Origin: Aptenodytes patagonicus
Lineage: Eukaryota; Chordata; Aves; Sphenisciformes; Spheniscidae
Assembly: GCF_965638725.1 (NCBI RefSeq)
Contig: NC_134955.1
Location: 7,309,816 to 7,373,815, forward strand
DNA: 64,000 nt
Reading direction: 5' to 3'
The translations under genes were made by a program, and so were the position numbers. The notes under the pieces were generated by a model, which saw only the letters and a list, made by a program, of their open reading frames with translations, made no database searches and had not been told where the DNA came from. Positions 20,601 through 32,600 of this stretch are shown in pieces (the first letter of the stretch is position 1; each line of letters begins with the position of its first letter).

Positions 20601-23600
20601 AAGATAGCTCTCACCAACTTTGTTCTGCATCTTTCTCTATTGCAGTAGAGGAAGGGAAGCCTGCAGCTGCTATCTCCAAAGAGACCAGCAAGGGAACTTG
20701 GTCTGCCTACTGAGAACAACTCTGCAGATGCGCCAGATTTCATTTTATTGTAATACTGGGTTAGCTTGCTGTTATCACTCTATCGCATAACAAATGGTAG
20801 TGCTTCAGGAGACTATTTAAGACGCTGTGTTATAATAAAGCAAGATTCAATGCGTTCGGGTGACTCAGCTTGTAATGACGCTGTATATGCTCTCCTTTTC
20901 TGTTGTGACAGCATTAGTCTTTGCACCTCTTGGGGAAAACTAATAAAATTCACCAGAAAGTAATCTAAGCCCTTTAAATTTTAACTTGAGTGAGCCTGTG
21001 ATTCCAGAAAGGGTGATAATTAATATATATAGCTACTCATTTCCTCCCCATCTAGTACTGTGTGTCTTATTTAGTCAGCCTTTTGGCTAAGCTTTCTTAT
21101 TAAATATTTGAATTCGAGTTTGCAAACTTGAATACAGGCATACAGGCTTTTTCTACCACACAAAATATTACTAGGGGTTTAAGATCACGATTGGAGTACA
21201 GGAAATATCTGCAGGTTTTTTCCTTACTTTGTTGTCTTTCTGTTTAAGGTAATCCTGTTTTGAGTAGCAAAACACAGGCGTGTTCTGCATGAAGAGATAA
21301 TTAAAAGGTTAAACTACCAAATCTGATGTTTAAAATTAATGGGTATCTGAAGTCACCCAAATGTATGGTCTGATTTTTTTTTTATTTTATTTTTCTTCTC
21401 AGAGTTTCTGAGCACATCATCTTAATTCCAGTGGTGTTTGGTGCTCAGCAGCTTGGGAAAATACTTTTTATATAATTGTGTTTTAAACACTGAAGTCAAC
21501 TGATACTGTTTCAGGCTCCCTCTTTATAGAAAGTTGTATTATCTAATGTCAAATTGCTGTAGGCACCTAGCAGCCAAGACTTACCAAAAACATGTACACG
21601 GCTTTTTCAGGTTGGCTAACCATAAGTGTTAAAAACTAGATTAGATTTTCAGTTTAGCCTTTGTAAAATTTTCATTGCATCTTAAATACCTCCTCAGTTA
21701 TAACCGAGGAAAGAAATTTCTGAGGTAGCTGAGGAAATCAGCTGTCTTGCTAAGTCTGGTGATTAGCTGAAGTCATTCAGACACTGAAATTTTAATTTCT
21801 TATGGAAATGTTAATAATGGCTTGCTTGAGTCATAATGTCATTAAATCTAATTCCAGACAACATTACTCTTAGGAAAATGGGTAAAGTAAATAATGCATA
21901 CTGAAGCGAAGCCTGCCAGAGCTGTCTAAAGGCAGGTGCTGGTGACTTTTGTTTGCTTCTCTTACCTCTGATCTAAGAGGGAAGGGGGTAAGGGGAAAAG
22001 GCTCATCTGTGCTCTGTCGCATTGAAAAAATTTGCTCTCAGTAATCTTTCTGGACGTTTCACTCGGTTACATGAAATGCAGCGTCTGGCTGGCAGGTTTC
22101 ACACTATGCAAGGAATGCCACTTGGCATACGCTAGAGGGTCTGGGTCATGGCTCCCTTTGCTTCTGGACGTGCGAGGATTAGAGTGGTTTACCAGCGAGC
22201 GGACTTTTGTCAGGCTTCTGTGAAGGACCTACAAGTGATGACTGAGAAAGCCGTCATGTATTTTAAGATAAATTGTAAAAGTTTACAGGTGGAGTATTCC
22301 AGTATGTTCTGTAGAATCAAGATCACAAATTAAGGTATGCAGTCCTAGAAAATAAGTGAAGAAGGCAAAACAATAACAAAAAAGAGGTAATATGCCTTTT
22401 TTATGTTTTAATACAAAAAATGTTCATAAGTAAGGAAGGGAGTATCTTGCCTACAAAATTGCTGCTTCATATTTAGCTGTAATCAGAAAATTGAACCCTT
22501 GTGAAGCAAATGTATTTGAAATTAATTTTGAGGCTATTGAGTGATTATGATTGAAGGGTGCTTCAAAATATCATATTCATAACAATTTTTTTCCTTTCTG
22601 TGTGGAATGATGTAGAGGTAGTTGATAGCGAATGCAAATTACTGAAATGCTTGAATATGCAGACCTAGTCAGTGATCTTACAGATATTTCAGCTGTAAAC
22701 TAGTATAATTTAGTAGCATCCTCTGTTAGTGTACCAATGAGATGAATGTGAAAAATGGGTAATAATGGTTGCATTATGTTGAATAGACCAGTACTGGAAT
22801 ATCATTTTATATTGCAGTTAATATAATACTTTAAGTGAGAAGGTTGTTTTCCTACAAAATGCCAAATATTTATTTAGATTTTGTTTTGTAATCTAAATTG
22901 TTAGAGTGTAAACAACTTTTTTATCATTTCATATATTCTCTCAAAGGTGCTTTTGGAAAAAATTGCAGTCCAGTTATGTTCCACCTATCAGTCCTTACTT
23001 TTTTAAATTACATGTGATAAATTTTTACATAGATGAAACATATGTACTATATAGAACTGATAGGAGGTATTTTTTGCTTGCAACTAAAATTCTTTTTTGC
23101 TGTGTACTTTATTTGCTTCTTTCTCTTCTTTCTAGTAGGTACCAGAAAAAATGGTTTGTATGGTGTCATGTATTACCATTAGCAAAATTACAGAACTAAG
23201 ATTTTTTTTTTTTGGTCATCTTTATTTTCTGGCAGGTGATGTCATAAGGCATAAGACCTTTTAATCCCTTTATAATGTTTTCACTGTCAAGTTCAGCTCG
23301 TATACTTGAGCAAGGTTTGGATGGGAATTGTGCCTCTGAAGATCTGTGGCTTAATCTGTACAATGTAGCTGCTCATACATTTCATAGCAGTGTCATCAAC
23401 ATCACCTTTTTGGTTGTAGGTGCAGAGCTTTGGAAAGCTTGTTTACCTTGCATATGTTTTCAACATTTTGAAGTTTGCTGCAGGGAAACTTGAAATGACT
23501 GCTTTGCTCTACAGAGTAACCTCAACCACTTTTTGCCACAGTTGTTTTTATTTTCCAGAAGTTCTTTTTTTTTTATTCCTTTTTCATTGTTAAATAATTT

Positions 23601-26600
23601 TATATTACAACATGGCAGTATTTTGTTATTGATTGATGTTGAAATGACATTAGAACATATACTCAAATAGTAAGTCATCTTTCATTTTTGGAGTTCCTTA
23701 TAGAAGTAACAGAATGCAAATGCAAATTGCAACTTTTTCAGCGTGGGAGGTAAGGCCTTCAGAGTATCTAGGTGTCTGTGTACAGCATGTGGTTCTCTAG
23801 ATTTTTTTAAATAATATTTTCCCTTCTGTGTGGCAATAGTTTTGAAACAATTACTAAGAATCAAAACAGATACTCTCTAGCTTAAAAACAGATATGTCTG
23901 ATTTACCTTATGAAACTGAACATCTTTGCAAAATATTTTAAATTCTCATAAGAGGGAGGAAAGGTTATTAGTATGCTAAAAACTAAATAATGCTTCTTAC
24001 TAAATTGCAGTGGTATAGAAATATCCTGATAAAAATGCAAGAATATCTTGGACTACCTTTGACCTCTCATTTTCTTAGTTCTAGGATAATTTTTCATATT
24101 TGCATGTGAGTAACAGCACAGTGTATGTTTTAATTTTTTCAGCTGCGACTTTGAGTGTGTACAGTTTCTGAATTTATTTAGAGAAACATTAAAACCCTTC
24201 CAGCATTTCTCTAAAAGTAGATTTCTCTACTAACAAATCTTTGTTGTGATCCCACAAGTAACCAACTTTTATAGCATGTCTCACCGTGCCAACATTTTTT
24301 AACAATTCATTTTATTTAAAATTATTTTAAAAGTCCTGCCTTTTGGCAGGCATATAAAACAAGTATGCCTTTTTAAATTTTTTTATATTTAATGGGAATC
24401 AAAGACAAACTCTGAGGTATTTCTGCAAAAATGAAAAGATAATCCTTTCTTTACATGGTTGATCTATGCATGTATTAGAAGGGACATAGTGATAGGTACA
24501 ATAAACAGATCTGGGATAAGTTGGGAGGATGCAGGAGCCTTACCCATCATAAGCTGCATCTTGAGTCAACCAAAGAAGCAGCGCTTAGAACTGAGAAACA
24601 TAATTAAAATTTATAGATATATGCAGTGGAATTAATCAGGGGTGGATAGTTAGACTTTGCTTTTTAAGATTAGTCTAAAGTCCTTGTTAAATGGCTTTGA
24701 GAAGCTGCAAATCTTTCAGCTTACATTGAGGTATGTTCTTTCAACAGATGTCACTTCTTCTAGCAGAGCAGTAAGTGCACCCCTGACAGAGGAGAAGAGG
24801 AGACAGATTCATAGAAACTTTGTTTTCTCGTGGATAATTCTGTTATCTGCTAGTATTTTGGTGACTGAAGGGCTAACATCATGGAGAAAAAAATGACCTC
24901 AAACGGATAAATCTTTTTATCAATTTTTTTGCTCTAGCAAAAATAGTTCCAGATTCCTGATAGTTCTAGAAATATGATCTGAAACATTTTGTAAGTTTTG
25001 ACAGATACTGTTCTCTAAACCTAGCAAGATTACTATTGCGAAGCCTGAAGTGGGCATACATGGTGTATATTTTGTTTGAGTAGAGAGGGCTTATCTTTTT
25101 TTTTAGTAAAGAATTTTGTAGATGGGTAATTGTTCAGCAGGACTGAATGCAGACCTCTTTGCTGGCCTTGAATTTATAAACAAACAGTTATCTAGGGAAG
25201 GTATAAAAATGACAGTGACCTCTTTCTTATAAGTGGGAAATGGTATCCTATTGAAAAGCCCTTCTTAGTAGAATGTAAACCACTTATTTCTGAAGTAGTA
25301 AACTCTTACTTGGCCACAACTAGCACTTAAGTAGTTGTGTGGGTTTTTTTCCTCAGTATTATAGTACTTTTATCTTCTTTAGAGAGCTTTCTAGTATCCA
25401 CATATTTTATAACACTAATAAGATTCCTTCGTATTGCATAGATCATTTGGGATAATGTCCAAGATGTGATTCATTGTAATATTTTAAGGAGTTATAAAAT
25501 ATTTGCCGACTCATCTGGATTATTTTATCACGGTGACATGATCTGGTTGTATTTCCTTTTTTGAAGAATTTTGCAGACACTGTCAGGTAATTAAGATCTG
25601 CTGTACTTCTTTAATTACTTCTTGGTGAGACATTAGAAAGTTTACCTTAATTTTTGCAAATAATTTGGTTTATGAATTTCTTCAGATGTTTTGAGCATGG
25701 CTTAGAATAGGTTACATGGTTATTCACTACAGACAGTTTTGATCTGGTATAATAAAAACATGAAGAAACACTAAGTACACTGGATTTCTATAGCAAAAAT
25801 ATTTAACAGCTTTCTTTGCCTATAGAAAGAAAAGTAGCACTTAAGATGACTTCCTGCAATATTTTTGGATTTCTGTAGTAGGTGTACTGGAAACATTAAT
25901 AAGAATGATCTTTTTACAGCAAATCTGTAAAAAATACCTTTTTTTTTTCTTTTAAACTCAAGACTGTATTTGTACAACTACCGGTCTAAGCATTGGTTTA
26001 TGGTTGAACGGGTATTGTTTGTACAGACAGACATAAAAAAGTTGCATTACACAGTGGTCTGCATTTTATATCCAATCTTAACTCTATCAAAGGAAGTTGA
26101 CTGGAACATCGTACAAGTATTACAAAAGACTAGACTAAATATATGAAAAATGCATCTTGGCATGACAGGTATCATTTGTGTCCTCTGTTTTCCAGTGTGT
26201 AGGGTTTTAATAATGCAGTAGAGAATAACTGAATTGTTTAATTGTCACAATGGTGGCATTGAACGATTTTCCAGATTGCATCAGTTGTTTCTGTATTTTG
26301 TGAGCTTCCTTTGAAAAATGCTTTTAGATTACATTTAAAAAAAAAAAGTTTTAAAATGTAATTACATTTAAAAATTACATTTTAAAAAATTACATTTAAA
26401 AAACCCTAAACACTTTGTTTTTAGCACAATGTAGGGTTCATCTGTGTTAGCGTTTCAGTTCTTTAGTAAAGAATCTGCTTTTGAGAGAATGTATTGATTG
26501 TCCCTGCTTGAAGCAGATGGTTCACATTGCAGTGCACAAACTGGTTATCTTCAGACTGAGCCAGGAGATGTACTCTGAGAGTATACCTTGTGCTCCAACT

Positions 26601-29600
26601 GTTATTAAATATTCAGCTTAAAGAACCAAAGTAGAAGTGGTCTGAAGTAAATCCCACTGACGTGTGTGTAGGGTCTCGGACAAAACGGTTGTTCTGCCCT
26701 TTGAGAATCTTCTTCCACTGGCCTGCTAAGGTAGGCATAGCCAGAGAGTGCTGAGTGAATAAGCAGCTATTTGTTTTGTTTTGTTCTTGTACACCGCCAC
26801 GACTTATTTGCTGTTCACTATTTGAACTCTGCTTTGAATTCAGATTTTTCTTTTGTATCATGAATTATGTCCCTACAACATTTGAGTTCTTCACAGGTTA
26901 TTACACTTATCTTCCTAGATAATTTCACTCACTTGTTCAAAATCACGACACAGAATTTATCTTTACAGCTGTCCTATAAGGTAGCACAGTAATATTACTT
27001 ATACTTTGCAGAACTTAAAGGCATCAATACCAAAATTATGCTTTGGGTGCCCAAGTGGAAATGCCCCTTTTCCTGCTCTTTTTTGAAGAGGTTAACATTT
27101 TGAGTTAAACATTTGGTTTAGAGCTTAGATACACATTGGAGTGACATCCGCTTGCAGTTGGTGAGGTCACAGCGTGTCTGGGAAGCAGATGTAGCGTTCC
27201 TGAGTTTTACAGCCAGAAAAATGAGAACCAATAATGTGACCTACCTGTTTGGTGTAGTGACCTCCTGAGAATAACAGGGGAGCTGCGTGGCAGAGGTTCC
27301 AGTGTTCATCTGTCAGCTGAGTGTGTTTTTTAATTACGGTGTTGGATATTGCAATTTCCAATGACGCTTCGCTTCTGAAAATAACACTCAAATTGAAACG
27401 GTTGATTCATTCCTACAGGGTTTGGAGAACCTTCTTTTGAAGAGCCAGGCTGAACAGGTAAGCCAGTGAAATGGCTTGCTGCCACTGAAGGGAGCAAGTC
27501 TGGCTTCCCTGCTCTCCATGCATCTCCATCTCTCTGTACGCTCCTGTCCCTCCCTGACTGTTCTGCAAATCACTTAAACGCACTGATAGCACTGGTGCTT
27601 ACCAGGTACTTCCATAAGCCCATTTAACTTACCAGCATGGCACTGAAAACTAATGCAGAAGAAAAAGCTGTATTGTTTTCTGCCATATCAGTGTGTTTAA
27701 GTGATTCCCTGTAGGAATGAATCAACCATTTGAGACTTGCATATGAGAAAACAGTGCAGAACTGCTGCTTTTTTCTTTCCACGCACCCCCCACCCCATAC
27801 TAAACATCTTGTGAAACCGTACCCTTAGTACCAGTCTTAGGCAGGTTGTCATTCTCTGGCTTTGCTGTGAAAAGCGGATGAAGTATGCCTGTTCCCAGTG
27901 AACTTACAGCATTTACAATCAATAAAAGTTAAATACTGAGATTTGTAGATCCTAGTGTAGGTTCTGGGGAAAACATGCTTTAATTTAAGATTCTCTTTTA
28001 CCGAATTGCAACATTCATGCTCATTTTAACACTCAGAAGCCTTACCTGTTCCACCCTGTGTTCCAGGCCTAAAATAAAACTTAAATTCTTTTTTGAAGTT
28101 TGGTCCTGCTTATGATATGGCTTAACAGGTCTCAAACTGCACTGCACATGCTGCTGTCTGGATACACGTTCTTCATTCCTCTCTCGCTTTGCTGATTGTG
28201 CAGCCATGGAGTTGAGATCACACCAAAACTGTCAATTTACTTGCAGTTGGTTTTCAGGAGAATAAGCAAGCTGATCCAACCTGTGACTGCAGGGCCAGTG
28301 TGCAGCTAGAGCTGAAGATGATAGTAAGCAGCCGGTTGTTTTGAGAAACAATGAGATGTTTACATCAGTTTGTACATAGGTACTGTAGGGCTTCTCTTCA
28401 ACAGGTTGCCTGTCTTGTGTCTGGACACCTCTAATCCACTCTTCTCTCTGATTACTCCCTGTGTATCGGCACTATCAGAGCGGGACTGAGAGAGCGAGAG
28501 ACGACAGCTTTTGTTTTCTGAGATCCTGTGCTTGGCAGCTTAAACATCATAGCCTGAGCATTTGGAGAGAACAATTGGGAGAGGAGTCTTGCTTTTAAAT
28601 CTAACATGTTTTTGGAGGTCCATGAGAATATCAGTAGAAGAGTCTTTCACCTAGGATTATCGTCCTGTTATTTTTATGTCAGAACTTGAAAATGCCGGTA
28701 CTGCTTAGTGCAATGGTAGAATTGTTGTTGGAATTTTAAAATCTAAGCAGACATTTTTTCCCTGAATGGGGAAATGGCTGAAGACTTCTTGTCACTTTCC
28801 CACCCCCCCATCAGATGAAGACCTTACTTCTGACATAGAAAAATTTCAGCCTGCAGTTGTTAAAATCGGTCAGGACTCTAAGCGGCAGAAAACACGATCT
28901 TTCAATGAAAAATGGTAGATATTTTATTAATAATAAATAATGCTACTTGAGCAGCGTATAAAAAAGCAGATTTAAAATTGGCTGCTTCAGCTTCAAACTG
29001 TACGAAGCATTACTTGTATCTTGATTTTTTTTTTTGAGATGTTTATCGGACATGGAGTTAAAACAATGCTCCTGAAATTCTCTCCTTCATAAACCTATTT
29101 GAGCAGTTGTGTCAGTATATACTTTTGGTCATCTAAATTTAAAACAAGACTTATGCTAAGAAGGTCAGTGAAACTACTTTCCTTTTGATCTTGCATCCTT
29201 GTGGGTGCCTGGATAGTTCTTCTGTATCTTCTGTAAGAAAAGTTTTACTGCATGAGTCAGTGCACTGAGTCATAGGCAGCATGAAGCCTGTAGTGCTCTA
29301 GACTAACTAATTGGTAACAGTCTCAAATTTAATTAAAGCACAGTTGTCAGCTCTGTGTTACTGATTGACATCCCACTGAAGTATTGTGTTTTTAGCAACT
29401 TGCATTAATTGTTCTTTGCTGTTAAAATTTGTGTGTTTTAAGACCTTGTTTTTGTTGAATAGACCTGCCATTGCCATTATCTTTTACTATCCTCTTTATG
29501 ATTTTTATAGTACTCACTTTGAATTTTTTTTTTCCCCTTTTAGGTCACATATTTGGTAATTATGCTCTTTACCATGCCTGTGGATTTACAAATGTTTAGA

Positions 29601-32600
29601 GTCCTTTGAGGATTTTTTAAAGTTTTCTTCATTAAGATCTGTCCTATTAGCAGTGAACATTTTTTCACTTTTCCTGAACTTTTGTAAGCATTGTGCAAAA
29701 TTTCTTAAAAATCAAACTTAAAAAAATAATATATTTTTTGTGTTGACTTGCAGATTTCAGTGTTGCTAGTTTTCATTTATAAAGTTCATCTTGTGTTGTA
29801 CCCTGTTTTATAATAACGAATGACTTTTCTTTATCCCAGTGCCTGCCCATCGTCCCCAGATGAAGGCAGTGGTTTCCGATATCATTAGAGCCTTTCTCCA
29901 TCCTGTTCTTCAGTTCCTTTGCGTGTGCAGTTTTCCATGATACAGCTTGAGGAGGCAAAGAGCTATATGGGGGGCAGGGGAAAACAGGACATGTCTTGAA
30001 GCTGTCTGTCCTTCATTAAGGAAAAAAAAAAAAAAACAAAAACACAACCAACCTCAGGGTCTTGGGAGAAAAGCAAGGTTTGATTTTTTTTTTAATCATT
30101 TGCATGATTAAAAAAAAAACCTTGCTGGCTTTGTGTAGGACTCCTGCTTGCTCCAGCTGAGAATTGAGGAGTGAAAACTTGAATGGATGGTGGCTCTCTT
30201 TGCAACTGAATTTCTTATTTTTAAAACCTTGGAGATAGCATTTTTGAACTTTCAGAAATTGTCTATGCTACTTCTGTGTGTGATAAATACTGAAGCTGGG
30301 ATGGTGAAGGAGAAATTCCTTTTTAGAGACTTGAGGAGGTAGAAGATGTTTTAATTACATATTAATTCTTTTTCTCTTGACCAGTTTTTCCTCTCTCCTA
30401 CGCTCTTCAGATCTAAAGATCTTGCTAAATCACAAGACCATCAGTAATACAGTGCTGGTTCACATCAGAAGTATACCTGACCAGGTGTCCAGTCTCTGGC
30501 AGTGCCCAACAGCAGGTGCTAATGGAAGCCTAACAGAAGGGGGAAGTAGAGAATGATTATTTTTCTACCTTGCATTACCTTTAAGGCTCTGACAGTAGTT
30601 TAAGGACATCCTTGAGGGGGGGAAGGGAAAAAAATAAAGAAGTTGAGGGTTGTATTCGTGTAACATCACTGGTATAGTCTTTTTTCAAGTTTGATTGCTC
30701 TCTTTAAAAAAATGTGTTAAGTCTTAGCCCTCTCCCCGCAACATGATATCCATAGTTTCAATATTTGCATGAAAGGCACTTTCTTTTATTTGTTCTAACT
30801 CGATGCCTGATAATATCATCAGGTTCCCCAAGCTCTTGTATTTTGAGATAAGTGAATCATACCATCTGCTACAGCTGTATAAAAGCAATGTTAATAGTCC
30901 TCCACAGAAAATTGCTGGAGCCTTCGGATGTTGTATTGGACCAGAAAGATGTGTCCTAAGGGACTCCTTTTCCACATTTCCTATCTTCTTGTCCTCAGCT
31001 AAGCCCAGTTTCATATAAAGCAGCAGTGACGGAAGGTGTTCTGTTCTCTCCTGAAACGATCATTTAGTTAGCTCTGAAATTTGTTCTTTGAATGTGATTT
31101 TTCTTGTTTTTCTGGATTGTAGATTTCCTTCACATAAACTTTCTCCTAGGAATGCAAAGCTAACTGATGCAGTTCATTCTCAGCCTTCTTCCTTTAAGGA
31201 AGAAGGATTTCCTCCTTAATGCATTTTTTCCTTTGTTTTCTTTACCTTGATTTTATCCAGTTCCTCTCCTTTTCTAGCAGTTCTTCCTGTTTCCCCAGTT
31301 GTACTCTTATTTTCTATCAAAGTACCTACTCATTTGGTTTTGCATATATTTGAAGTGTTTTAAAAACCTACATTTTTAAATAGGTTTATGGCTGTAACTT
31401 TTTCATGTAGGTATTTGTTCTATTTCATCAGTTTGTGAAGAGGCTTAGATATTTTGAATATGGTCACCAAAATATATTTATCCTAGAAACTAGCAATAAA
31501 ATTAATTCTTTAAGAGAAAAATGCAGCATATTTCAAAGCATCTTTTTCAATTGGAAAGAAGCAGTAAAGATCTAAAGCAAAGCTTCCACCTGCCTTACAG
31601 TTACTGAGGAGAACAAACTTCTACTGGACATATCCAATTTCTAGACAGAATAAAATCAGATAAAAATCTTCCATGTCAGCTAAACTTTTCTTGTTCTGTG
31701 CAGATTTAGGAAAAGACTTCTGTTGTGGAGTCTTGTAGCTTGGATTTTAAACTAAGTAATTTGGGAACTGTCATATTCTGTTTTGTACCATAACAGCAGT
31801 AGTAGTATCTAGTCGTGTGATGTGATTCCTTTGTAAAGTATTACTGGCTCATCCTTGGACAAGTGCATTGTTGCTCATATAATCTTGGTTACAGAGTTAA
31901 AAGTGGTGATAGCTTCCTATTTGTTCTCATCCTGTTTCCCACACACCATTTGTACATACAAATGTACATGCATAATTTGTTTTTTAGCACTTCAAACTTC
32001 ATTGGGCTAGGTTATTGCTGGACAGAATCAGTCTGTTCTAAGTTGGTGTACTGAAGATCAAGAAACAAGATTTCTGACCTGTTAATGGGATTTCTGCATG
32101 TCACTACAGAAGTCCGGGACATCCCAACAGTAGTGGGATTTTCATTTACTTGAGGTAGAGGAAATATTCAGGAATGTTTACATATACTAATTAATAAAGT
32201 CATGCCTTTTTAATTGTGTGGGGGACAATGCTTTCTTCGTAACACAAGCAAATAACTAATGGTGATAATATCTATTGTTTTTCCTCTATAATTTAATAGA
32301 ACATTTAAGTGAAATATTTAGAGGTTGTTTTCTGTGTGCATTGACGTATTGCATGTTACAGACAGTGGTTTTGCCTTGGTATGGTAGATGGATTACTTTT
32401 ACAGATGTTGCAGAAAAGTTCTTTGAGAGTAGTTATGTCTTCCAGGCAGGTAAGAAGGAAAAAAAAAAAAATCATTAAGTGGCATCAGAAACACTAGTCT
32501 TCAAGTATTTGTTAGTCTCTTGGCTGCTGGTAGAGAGAATAATTAGAAAATTAAGACTTCATTTCAGCAAATGTTATGCAATAATTCTCTCTTGTTGACC

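Noticed and set aside
21078..21091. GCCTTTTGGCTAAG, identical to part of the 5' end of U2 snRNA
   Set aside because: The match is only about 14 bases; flanking sequence does not follow U2, so it is not a gene or pseudogene.
30724..31014. Minus-strand open frame of 96 codons with more even composition than most
   Set aside because: I recognise no domain; there is an overlapping plus-strand frame and no evidence of a gene. A protein search with no hits in other birds would confirm the rejection.
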